Both the position numbers and the translations under genes were made by a program. From contig NW_011887293.1 in assembly GCF_000151315.2 (NCBI RefSeq), positions 493,217 to 557,216 of the forward strand: 64,000 nt of DNA. Reading direction: 5' to 3'. This DNA comes from Capsaspora owczarzaki ATCC 30864. Its lineage: Eukaryota; Opisthokonta; Filasterea. Positions 1 through 10,662 of the stretch are shown here, piece by piece (the stretch's first letter is position 1; each line of letters opens with the position of its first letter). The notes under the pieces were generated by a model that saw only the letters and a program-made list of their open reading frames with translations, had not been told where the DNA came from and searched no databases.

Positions 1-263
1 ACTGTAAATACCCCAAGAGTGATTTCCCCAAAGAAGAGTTGGTGGGGGGGGGGGGGGGAAACTAAAAAAAAAAAGTCGTAAAAATTGTCCCGCATGGCGA
101 TCTCTGAAAAAAAAAAAAGCCAAGGGGGAGAAACAAAGGCTCTGACCTTCCCTGTCACCAGAAGACCTGCAATAGCACACTTTTGAATGCCGAGTGTATG
201 CGTGACCGCCTTGTCAGCAAGCGCGAATGAAGAACGAGCGAAGCAAAGGAGGGGAAACCAAAC

Positions 264-296
<33 letters not shown>

Positions 297-2471
297 CCGC
301 CAATGTTGCTTCATACGATTTTGAACTTGGCCCACGTTTTTTTTTTTTTTTTTTGTCTATGTTGCTTTTGGTTTACTCGCGCCGCGCAACTGTCCTTCGA
401 AAGGGCCGAAACAACGAGCTTGAGCGCAACTAGGAGGCACTCGAGCACTGACTGACCGAGGACGTCGGCAAACAAGCGAGTAGGGGACAGGAAGGAGGAA
501 ACAAAAAAAAAAAAAAAAAAAAGTTGCTTTTTCGTCGTTTTGGCTACAAAGCCAGCCAGCCGCCTGGAGCTGGGATTTCAGCACCAAGAGGCAAGTGCTG
601 CTGATACTAACACGGCAAACGCGAGCAGTGTCACAGGCGCGGCACAGAAGCAGGAACAGAAGCCTCGTGAAGCAGAGAAGAAGAAGAAAAAAAAAGCGAA
701 AAAAGCGAAAAAAAAAAAGCGAAAAAAAAAAAGCGAAAAAAAAAAACGAAAACGAGCGATTTTTCCTTACATTGTTTCTGGTGTATGGATGAGGAGAGAG
801 CGATCGACCAAAACGAGCGACAATCTCAAGAAAGACGCAGAATAACAACGACTAAGTCAGATCAGAGTTGCATTCATGGAAGAAGGCTGACATTCAGACT
901 GGATTGCATTTCCTGCGATTTTGCATGGATTTTGCACAGATTTTGAGATTCTCCCTTCCTTTCCCTTCCCTTCCTCCCTCCTTCCCTATGAGACAAAGGT
1001 TTTTGTATTCGTTTTGAAGCTTGTTTCAACCGGTAGAGAGAACGATCAATGGAATGAGGCTGACCAGGCCGAGGGGGACCAGAATCGCGGGAGTTTGATT
1101 GTCTGTTTACTTTAATTTCGACAGCTCTGCGAGTTTGTCAGGCTGCAGGAAGACATCAATGCGCAGAATGAAGCATGGCAAAGCGACTCTCAGTCCATTC
1201 TGTTCGGTTTTTGTTGAAACGGTAACAGAAAAAAACCTAGTAACAAGAAACGACTTGGTCGCTAATGCAAAAGAGCAGCCAAATGCAAAAAACAAAAACG
1301 GCAACAACGGACGCTTGGGTGGGAGGGGATGCTGCGCTTGGCCACCTGTGCCCACCGGATGGAATGGGACTGGTGCTGTTTGATTCGTTGAAGTGAAGGG
1401 GGTGGATGGGTGGGGTTGCGCTGGAGTGGAGAGTGGAGAAGGGAGAACGAGACGGAAAAAAGTAGGACCCGGCGCCATTGGTACAGCAGAGGCGAGCTCA
1501 GGTTCTGTCGCTCCTGCGTGGAGACCCCAGCAGGCAACGCGGAGACAAGAACTTGCGTCTCCCGACGGCGTTTTGTGCGTTGCCGTGGTGGTGGTGGGGA
1601 GGGGGGCTTTCAATGAAAAGGAGCACGCAATGCTAGCTTTTCTCATGTTCATTACCATTTGAGCCGCTCTGCTCGCTCGCCCCCCTCGTTCAACGACCCC
1701 TTCTTCGACATTGTCCCTGCAACAACGACTCCTCTTTTGTCGCTGAGCGCATTCGTTGCTTGATGAAGGTGGCTGGGCATGCGACAAGCGCCGAGCGAAA
1801 GCAAAAAGGCGCTCAAAGGCGCGTGCGAACGTTGCGTCGCTCGCTCAGTCCTGCACTCGCTCGCTCGCTTCGATGCGTCTGCATTATCGCAAAGGGACGG
1901 TGCACTGCACGTTCATCAGTGGGCGACTGCTGGGATGACGCTCGCGTTAGCCTCTTTTTTCCCTCTCCTCCTTCCTTCGCCTTTGAGCTTTGAGGCTTTC
2001 CTCCCTCGATCGCACTCTGCTCGCCTCGTTTGGCTGCTTGGAGATCCAGTGAGAATGGCACCATCATCCTCATCACCATTCTCATGGCCCTCGTGTGTGG
2101 TTGCATGCGCTGCTCTGTCTGGTTCTGTTACTCATCATTTTCCCGCCATTTTTCGCTCCTTCGTTTCCATGTTTTGCTTCGCCTCGTTCATGATCTCGCT
2201 GGCACCGTTATCTACTTGCTGGAACCCCGTTTTGGATTGCAGCACTGGTCGAGTCGGTTTGAACCATCCCTCTTTCAGGCTCTCAAGTGACGCTCAAGCA
2301 ACCCCGTTTGTTTTTCTGAGGCTCAGTCTCAGTCTCAGCCTCAGCCAATCCTTCGTCCGTTCCGTTGGGTCTCTGGGCTCTCTCGTGACCGCGACGTGAA
2401 ATCTATCAATTTTGGTCTCCTCGGTGTAAAGCGTCCCATACTCCAAGTTGTAATAGTAGTGGTTGCCCGTC
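1..2471. other. Upstream region without a supported gene; homopolymer-rich
   Basis: I found no spliced or unspliced coding region that I can support here. The stretch holds an A-run of about 31 at 265-295, a T-run of about 18 at 337-354, an A-run at 502-522, AAAAAGCG-like repeats at 680-755 and CT-rich tracts near 950-985. Open frames across it translate to Lys-, Phe- or Arg-rich low-complexity sequence. The right-hand part presumably contains the promoter and 5' UTR of the TSC22D-like gene that starts at 2472; a short 5' UTR intron cannot be excluded. Confidence 0.5.
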
Positions 2472-5400
2472 ATGACCGAACCAGCGTCGAGACGGCCAAC
2501 AACAACCCAGCCACAGCCGCTGCAACCGCCATTACCACATCAACAAACACAGCAGCAACAGCAGCAGCAACAACAGCAACAACAACAACCAGCAACATCC
2601 GCGTCCGTCAATGGCGTCGTGACGCCTGCAACGCCTGCCACGCCTGCCACTCCACACTCGCCCCCGGCAGTCCACAAGCGTTTTTCAGTTCTTGCGGTTC
2701 AGGAAGACGCCTCCGCGTCACCCTCGCATACAGGTAGCGCCACGGAATTGCCTACTCTGGTTCCAGGCGCTTCTTCGACGTCGTTTGCAAGCGTCTCGTC
2801 TCCAGCACTGTCAGCAACGCCTGCCGCCTCGACTGCCGCTGTGCCTGCTGCCATCGCAAAGTCTCGACGGTTTGTAGTGGAGCCGGTTTCCACAAACATG
2901 GCTTCGGACGACGCCGTCGCCGCTATGGTTTCGCCGCGCAGCGGCCAACACAGCAGCGGTCCAGCCACTGGTGCTAGCTCCCCCGTGTCCCCACATATCG
3001 AGCACGACATGAGCCACCCAGGCAGCGGTGTCACATCCCCAAACATTCCGCAGCAACCTGCGCAAGCACCATTCGAGGGCGGCAAGCGAAGTCGTTTCGT
3101 CGTCAGCAAAGCCCTCGAAGGCTCGCAGCAGCCGCCAGGGAGCGCCCTCTCCCCAACATCGTCCTCATCGTCGTCTCCCGTCCCAGGCCCAACCGCGCAG
3201 CAGCAGCTGTCTCAACCGTCGAGTGGACAGCCTTCACCGTCTCACCAACAAGCACACCAACCACCAGCAGCTGCTTCTTCCTCTTCTTCATCTTCTTCCA
3301 CCACCACCACCACCACCACCACCACCTCTGCCAATCCTGCCCTACCACCCCAGCAATCACAACAGTCTCAACCGCCCGTGCGGCGCAATCGCTTTGACGT
3401 GAGCGATGCGCCCGACGCCAACGGTGGCCATTCGGACGACGAAGGCGAACTGACTGGACGAACCGCAACCTTTTCGCCGCCTGCCTCCACGACGCCAGTG
3501 CAAGCACCATCGCCTGCCGCTGGGGCTGCAGTCTCCTCCAAGCATGATCGCTCGCAACGGACTTCTGTGCAGGGCGACCCCTCGCGCTCTCGCCCCCACT
3601 CGTCCGTCAATGAAGCCCATCCAGATGACGAGGGGCTGTACACTGTCGCCCACGGCACCCCGAAAAGCAAGCCTGCGCCCGCTCAGCCCGTTGCAACTGC
3701 TCACGGCACGTCCGGAGCTGCTGCTGCTGCTGGTGCTGCTGCCCCTCATGCTTCTGGGCGGACGTCGGCCAAACCCATCCCGCTGCAGCACTCGCAACAC
3801 GGCCACCAACCTGGATCCGCTGTCCATTCCGCCTCTGTCGTGTCCTCTCCCTTCTTTACCTTCACTGGCAACTCGTCTCTGACTGGTAGTGTGCAGACAA
3901 GTCGCGCGTCGTCCCCAACCAACGCGGCTCCGTCTTTTCACGGATCGCGAGCTCTTGAATCTGACGATGAAAGCTCGGAAACAGAGGGTGATTCCAGCGT
4001 CGCGCGCCCGGCTGGTCGGCGCTTCCAGGTGAGCACCGTGCCCGTCCCAAGCTCCAATTCTGGTTTGGTCATGGCTCCCACCAAGCGAGACAAGTTGTTG
4101 TTGGACAAGACCGCTGGTGGGGTGGCGGAAATGCCTTTGTCGGCCAGCTCGAGTGGGTCGTCGATCGGATCCGTCCCTGCCGCCGCCCACGCGCATCTAG
4201 ACCACCAGAGTCTCGGATCCGCGCCGTCAAGCGCCGTCGCCAGTTCCCGTCGCTCGCGCTTCCAAGTCAGCGACGTGAATGTCCCTGCAGGCAACCGATC
4301 CACAGGCTTCAAGGCGTCGCATCCGCTGTTGTATCGTCGTGGTCGCTTCACTGTCAAGGACATTGCAGAACGACCAAACGCGTCCTCCATGCATCGTATC
4401 GAGTCCATTCCCAGCGCCATGTCTGCTGCTGCTGGTGGTGCTGGAGCTGTGGGTGCTGGCGGTAGCAGCGCGCAGCAAGCAGCCGTCACCGCGGCAGCCG
4501 GATCAACGCCTGGCCTGCATCGATCTGCCTCTCTCAAAGTCAACAAAACAACGGCGTCCGGCAGCATTAATTCAAGTAGCAGTACGCGTCACGGCGCTGA
4601 GAGCGACGCCGCCACCGAGCAGACGGACTCCAGCGGCAAGACGCGAGGGCGGAGAGCGACCAATCGCGAGCGATCTGGCTCGGCCTCGCAAATCCTCGAA
4701 GATGCTGACAGCGAGGGTGCTCCCCAAAACTACCCTGGCCAATGGTCTGCCAGCACTTCTGCATTTTCGTCCACCGCTGCAATGGTCTCTCCAAGCTCTC
4801 TGGTAACACCGCCGGTTGCTGGCAGCGGCACATCAACCGTCCCGGCTGTTCCTGTGGGCGCCTCTCACGCCGGTGGTATCCCAGCGCCTGCTGCTGTTGC
4901 TGCAGGGTCTGCTCCGTTGCACACTTCTCATTCACACGCGAGCCAGCAGCAACAGCAACAGCAACAGCAGCAACAAAAGCAGGCGGCTTCCGCTCAAGTT
5001 CATCAAAAGTTGGATCAGCTGCTGGTCTTTGGCCAAAATCAGCAACGGTTGATGAACAAGCTTGTCAATTACCTGGTCAAGTCGGGCACTCTACCAAGTG
5101 CTACGGCCGGCTCAAGTTCGGCCCAAGCGTCTGGCCCAACCCCTTCGCACCCGCCGACAGCCGATGGAGTACTGGAAAGCATCGTCGGCTTGGCTACAGG
5201 CACACATCCCTCCACGCCACTGGATGCGCATGCTCTGGTGGAGATGCCTCGGTAAGCATGTGATTCTGTCGGAAACGGTTGCTTTTTTGTTGTTGTTGTT
5301 CCCTGCTCTCATCATTTTGCTCGATGGTACGCGCGCTGCTGCAGGTCCATGCCGCACACAACATCCGATCAAAATTTGAAACATCTTGGCGAGATGGTAA

Positions 5401-5647
5401 GTGTCTTTTGTTGTTGTTGTTGTCTCATCCTGTTTGTTCACCAACCAACCAACAATGAAACAAACCGTGCCTTCTTGCTTTGTAGGAGGAGCTTCGGCGA
5501 TCGCTTGCGATAATGAAGCTCGAGAATGACCGACTTCGAGAAGAGAATGCTCAGCTTCGCTTGCAGTTGACGTCGTCTTTGACGGCAACCCCTTCTTCGG
5601 CGGCTTCTACTGGGCCCACTCAGCCCCTGCCATCTACCACTCTCTGA
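2472..5647 (+). CDS. TSC22D/bunched-like protein with seven RFxV motifs and a C-terminal leucine zipper
   Basis: Exons 2472-5251, 5345-5396 and 5486-5647 give 997 residues. An in-frame TAG lies just upstream of the chosen ATG. The long first exon is disordered and rich in Ser, Ala, Pro and Gln. It carries seven RFxV motifs at residues 70, 133, 208, 307, 517, 596 and 625. The last two lie in a block (SRFQV, then YRRGRFTV) that resembles the SRFRV plus YRRGRWTC block I recall from animal TSC22D proteins. Exon 3 encodes a clean zipper (residues 945-972): L/M/L/L at d positions and L/N/N/L at a, ending DRLREENAQLRLQL, like the TSC box. In animals RFxV motifs bind the CCT domain of OSR1/SPAK kinases, and TSC22D proteins act with WNK kinases in volume control. 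That role here is inferred. Family assignment rests on the motif block plus the zipper, so it could still be an unrelated zipper protein. Confidence 0.72.
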
Positions 5648-5913
5648 TATGCCCTTGCGACGCATAGCTTGTGTTTGGCAGTCGCTGAGAGTGTTCTGAT
5701 TTTTTTTAAATTGTCCCATTTTCCCTCTTCCCCCTCCCCCGTCCCTTCCCTTCCCTTTCCCTCACTCGCGTGTTACTTTTGTTTTTAGTCCACCATTGAT
5801 AATCGCTTTTTTTCTCATCTTGGCCATTCTTCAACATAAAGCCGTTCAGTTCAGTTCAGTCAGTTTTCCAAATCCAATTCTTTCTCCGTTCAACGGTTCG
5901 CTTCCGGTCTGAC

Positions 5914-7083
5914 ATGAACCACCTCTGCTACCAGCTCTTCTCGTGCTTTGGCGGGCCGCCGGACGACCGCGACAACATCATTGCAGCCACTGCAGCAGCC
6001 AACGCGCGGCAGAGCAACGCAGCGGCAGGAGCGAGTGGGGACGGCCGGCCAGAGGTCCTGCTCGATTCCCGTCATATGGGTAAGCTCCGGCCAGAGTCTC
6101 AGTCCCGAGTCTGATATCATTTTTGACCTGCACTCTGTGTACAGCCCCGGATTGCGTGATTGTCAAGGCAGGCAAGCGATTGTGCGGCAGCGGCGCCGTT
6201 CTCGCAACTGCTCCGCTCGCTCAAGACAAGTCGTACTTTGAGGTCAAGTTGCAAGCCGCAGGTAACGTGCTTTTTGTTTTGGGGGGGGGGTTGTTTGTCG
6301 TTTACTGAGGCCAACCATGTATGGCGTTATGACGACAACGGTGGAAGGTCGCCTTGGCTCGCGCGTTGCTTTGAGTGCCACATTGGCAGATTGGAAATTG
6401 GCTCGACGATGACCGATTTTGTTCTGAGATTTGACTTTCACTCTCACTATGATGACCACTACTGATGCTGATGCTGCTATATTTTTGTGTGACTTGGCTG
6501 GAACTAGGCCGCTGGGGCGTCGGTGTGGCCTCGCGAAAGGAGGATTTGGCTGCAGTTCCATTGGGAAACGAGAACAGCTGGGTTTTGCGCAGCGACTCGA
6601 CAACATGGCACAAGCAACAGCTGGGCTCGGTCGATGTCAAATTCGAGGAGGGCGACGTGCTGGTAAGGGGGGGGGGAGTTGCCAGAGGTTGCGGCCTTTT
6701 TGAGCTGCAGTCCCAAAGCTCAAATTTCCGTTTGTTTTTGATCTTGCCGTCGCTTGACCACCATGCACAGGGCTTCTCGTACGATCACGTGGAGCTTAAT
6801 ATTTTCCACAATGGCAAGGCCCTCAACTGCCCAATTATTGGTGTTCGTGGCACAGTTTATCCGGCGTTCTACGGTAAGCTTTTTGACGGAGTCCACTCGT
6901 CCGTTCAAGCAGCGCTCTTGTTGTTGTGTTTTCGTACTCATCATCCTCTGATCATTTTGTTGTGTCCTCACTCTCACTTTTACAGTCGACGAAGGCGCCA
7001 TTCTGGACGTCATTTTCCACACGTTCGTGCACACGCCACCAACTGGGTTTACAGAGATCATGCTTGAAAAGAATATTCTTTAA
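5914..7083 (+). CDS. SPRYD7: SPRY domain-containing protein 7 (SPRYD7/CLLD6) orthologue
   Basis: Exons 5914-6079, 6145-6261, 6508-6662, 6771-6873 and 6986-7083 splice in frame to 212 residues (human about 196). The protein starts with a Cys-containing segment (CYQLFSCFGG), then runs through one SPRY domain. Blocks matching human SPRYD7 as I remember it include LDSRHM, VIVKAGKRLCGSG, APLAQDKSYFE, SYDHVELN and GVRGTVYP. The C terminus matches too, in HTPPTGFTEIM. SPRY domains bind peptides; the cellular role of SPRYD7 is not established. The gene ends 28 bp from the stop codon of U2SURP on the other strand. Confidence 0.93.
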
Positions 7084-7111
7084 TCGGAGCCATCAAACAC
7101 TGCCGCTTGAT

Positions 7112-10100
7112 TTAATCTTCCACTGTCAATACATAGAGCAGGGTAAACAAACAAATGAGTATCTGTTTTCGGTTTTGTTCAAACACGACAAATTTTCCGC
7201 TCTCTCCGGAGCCCCAGTTCCATCCGTTGCACTTACTAGGTACACCATCGATGTCGTCCAAGGGCTCGCCATCAATGTCGTCCAAGGGCTCTCCGTCGAG
7301 ATCGGCAACGTTGACTTCTGGCGCGGCCAAGACTGGTCGCCAGTTGTTGGTTGTTTTGGTGATGCCGCCGCCGGCCTCGGCCTTGGAGGCTGACGTTTGA
7401 ATAGGCTGCTGGGGTGCTGAGGGGTTGGCAATGGTGAAAAGGGCGCCAGCGGTCGCGTGGGTCTTGGGAGCGGCCAAAAAGGCGGCGCGCAGACTGGCGA
7501 GAAACTCTGGCACAAACAACGAGCGTTCTTCCCATGCTCGAAAAGCCGCCATGACTTGACTCTGTTTCATGGTACAAGAGGATGACGCAGAAGGTTGAGA
7601 AAAACACTGCCCGCGGCAGCACACATATGATGAGACGTTCGACAAATGGTAACTCACCTTGAACTGCTCGGCACGAATGCGACCTACAATGGCTCGATAG
7701 GTCGCTGCAAGGTGCGGAACGATTTCAGGAAGCTTCTGTTCAAACCTGTGTAGCACATGCCAGCCGCCGCGGCAGTCAAGGATGAGTTGAGGAAAACGAC
7801 ACAAACGAAAAGGCGGCAAAAACCAATACCTTCGTCGATACTGACTCGCGTTCGGTACTGAAGCGAGACTGTTGTGGAGAATATCCGAAATGACATAAAA
7901 GCGTGCAATCTTAACGTTGAGCGGGGTCTCAATCAAGGACAGCGCGTCCACAATGCAATCCACAATCTCGTCTGCCGCTGAAGCGTGGGAGAGCGCAAAA
8001 ATCATCAGATCGGCAATGCGCGTCGCTTCGAGGTTGACGCGATGGAGCAGAAACTCGAGCTCCTCCGCCTCTGCGTCAGTCATGTGCTTGGAGGTGCTAA
8101 TCGCAGCAACGGACATGGCTCCCGTGAGCTGGGCCGGCTGCCGTGTTGGATCATGGTCGCGCTCCGTGCGAGCAGGCTTCTGGCTCGTGCGATCGAGACG
8201 ACGGTGCCGCCCAGCAGTGCCTGGCGCGGGATGTGGCGGAGGGACCCACCACGAGCCATTCTGAAACATTCTAAACTCTTCAGTGGACCAGCCATCGCGA
8301 CGGTGGTCGCCTTGCAGCACTGAAAACAGCTTCCACCGATAATACACGTGCTCCTCCGACAGGAAGTCGGTCAAAAAGCGGAATTGCTCTGCGTTTTCGC
8401 CTTGCGACTCGCGATCAATGATATGCGCCTCAAACGCGGGTCCGTACTGGACCACAAATTCAATCACGCGATGAATCAGACGGAGCACTGTCGCGTTACT
8501 TGGGATGACAACTTGGACTTGCGCAGTCAGCACGGCAGGATCAACGTCTGGGTCGTTGCCCTGGGACGATGGCGGAGGGACGGAAGCGCCAGCACGCGTG
8601 GTGCGAGGCTGTGCGTTGAAGGGCAACTTCGGAACGCTTGCCGCCGTGTGGACATACACGGGGTTGGCAGGAATGGCAATGGCCTTGCTCCAGCCACCGC
8701 GAATCTCCATTCCGTTCAGCACCATCCCGTGCGTTTGCTCGAGTGCTTTCTCTGCGGCTTGGCGCGTCATGAACGCAACAAACCCACTGTTGCGACCACG
8801 CCTGACTTGGTCCTCGGAGCGAGGCCACATGATTTTCACGCTGGCAAGTGGGCCGATGGGACCAAATGTCATGCACAGCAACTCCTCGTCCACCGTTGGG
8901 TGGAGATTGCTCAGGAAGATGTTCGTGGTGGTCGGATCCCCCGTGTCGAACGAGCCGCCGCGCGTCGGGAAGACATCGTCGTCTGCGTCACTCTTGCTGC
9001 TGCTTGCCGACGGTCGCGATCCGAGAATGCTTGCTGCCTCGCGCTGCTTGTTGCGGTCGTCGCGAATCTCTTGCTTTTGTCGGAGTTCCTCTTTGAAAAG
9101 CTCAAGGTTGCTCTTCTTCTTTTGTTTGTCCTTCTTCTTGGGTTGCGGCTCCTCCTCCTCCGCGGCCGCCCCGTCGTCAAAAACAGATGTGGCACGCAAC
9201 GTCGGCGGCTGAGAAGACGGAGCCCGCGCCTTTGGTTGCGAGAGACTTTCCATTTGCTGCTGCATCTCTTCGTATGCTTGGTCGTCCACTGCCGCTGCCA
9301 GCTTTGTGCGGTCGAACGTTGTGCTCTTGCTTGCAGGAGTGTCTGAGGATGGTTTGGCTATCAAGGGAGCGGATATCGCGATGAGATGTGCTGTTCCTGC
9401 CATGGTATATCTCTACCCGAAAGGAATCATCCAACGTCCTCCACAAAAGCATGACAATACCTGCAGACGGCAATGTCGGGGCTTCAGTGGAGCGTCCGTG
9501 TTGAACAAAGCCAGCGCTCACGAACGATGAACCGCGGCTACCACCGCTCTTGGAATCTCTTCCAGACGGTGGATTCATAAAGGACGAGACAAATTCTTCG
9601 TACACGCGTGCTGCTTCCAGTTCAGTAGCCTAAAGAAGAGAAACAAGAGGAGAAGCCAGCGACGTTGAGCTGCCGATCGTTGCAAAAAGGGGAGCGCTGC
9701 AAATCGCGACGTAAAGGCAACAGCAAAGCAAAAGCAAAAAGTACCTTTTTGCGAGCATCCTCCTCTGCTTTCCGCTTTGCATACGGAGTAACTGTTTGCT
9801 GGCCAACAGCAAAGGTAGCGAGCTTGGCAGCGGAAATGCGTTGCTGTGTTGAAACATCCAAAGCGCAACAGTCAGTCCCCCGCAGAGCTCCCATTCTCCA
9901 GAAATATATTCGACCAATGACATGTAGATCTCAGCTCAAACTCAGCTTTGATGAGTGCATCGATCGTCTGTCTACCTTAATGCTGGCTTCGAGCTGGGCC
10001 TCGTCCATTGCTGGGGCTTCTGTCGCCGCTGCAGCCGCCTCGTCCAGCCCTTGTTGCTCGTTCAGCCGCTCTTGCATCTCACGAGCACGCTCTCGCTCTT

Positions 10101-10476
10101 GTTGTATGTAGCGGGATGCCGTCGAGACGTTTCGCGCGATCGGTCGCTCTCTGTCTCTGTCTCGGTCTCTGTCTCGGTCTTTGTCTCGGTCCCGGTCTCG
10201 GTAATCTCGGTCTCGGTCGCGATCTCGATCTCTAAAGTCTCGGTCTCGATCATGAGGTCTTCGATCTCGATAGTCGCGGTCGCGATCTCGGTCTCGGTCG
10301 CGATTGTCCCAGTGGCTCGGACTCGGACTCCTGCTGCTGCTGCTGCGATTCATGCTGCGATTCCAGCGGTCTGGACTGCGACTTCGTGACCGCGAACGCG
10401 AGCGAGAACGAGAGCGAGAGCGAGAACGAGACCGGGAACGAGACCGGGAACGATCTCGCTGCGGCTGTTGCTGCAT
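7112..10476 (-). CDS. U2SURP: U2 snRNP-associated SURP protein (U2SURP/SR140) with an N-terminal RS domain
   Basis: Exons 10476-9976, 9843-9745, 9629-9461, 9357-7830, 7745-7658, 7561-7237 and 7122-7112 (906 residues). Order: an RS-dipeptide run, then an RD-repeat segment in exon 1; a KLATFAVG block; a KKKSNLELFKEELRQ block; an RRM (NIFLSNL, SVKIMWPRSEDQ, SGFVAFM); a SURP domain (VVIPSNATVLRLIHRVIEFV, VYYRWKLFSVLQGD); a CID/RPR domain (FYVISDILHNS, AFRAWEE); and DLDGEPLDDIDGVP. Each block matches human SR140, which binds the branch-site U2 snRNP. In animals the RS-rich part is C-terminal. Here it is N-terminal, and the protein ends just after the DGVP repeats. The last intron (7236-7123) is 114 nt with a GTAAGT donor; if retained the frame stays open to the same stop. 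Confidence 0.93.
9976..10476 (-). repeat. RS/RD dipeptide-coding simple repeat in U2SURP exon 1
   Basis: The DNA is an imperfect CGNGAN/TCTCGG-type hexamer repeat at roughly 10140-10310 and 10378-10460. It encodes a long RS run near the N terminus followed by RDRDRD tracts broken by Y, F and K. Such RS regions recruit splicing partners and are phosphorylated by SR kinases in other species. The reading frame is open across the whole stretch and splices in phase to the conserved U2SURP N-terminal block. Confidence 0.7.
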
Positions 10477-10662
10477 CTGACAGGACTATGGAACGAATGA
10501 AACGATGAAGATTGTTGGAGAAGAACGACTGGGCTCACGGCTTTTGTTGACTCTCATCCATTCTCAAAGCATGATGACGCGATTAAAGGCAACAGAGAGC
10601 AAAAAGGCTCTTGCATGAACAAGACAAATCGCCTCAAGCAGACGACAGCAGCGCGAGCAGAA

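Noticed and set aside
540-845. Lys-rich 101-codon frame as a small basic protein
   Set aside because: It is the translation of AAAAAGCG repeats, without conserved sequence or supporting context.
3357-4567. Long minus-strand open frames opposite the TSC22D-like exon
   Set aside because: Shadow frames caused by GC-rich, repeat-rich coding DNA; Arg-rich and without motifs.
8348-9346. 332-codon plus-strand frame opposite U2SURP
   Set aside because: Antisense shadow of the RRM/SURP exon; no domain found.
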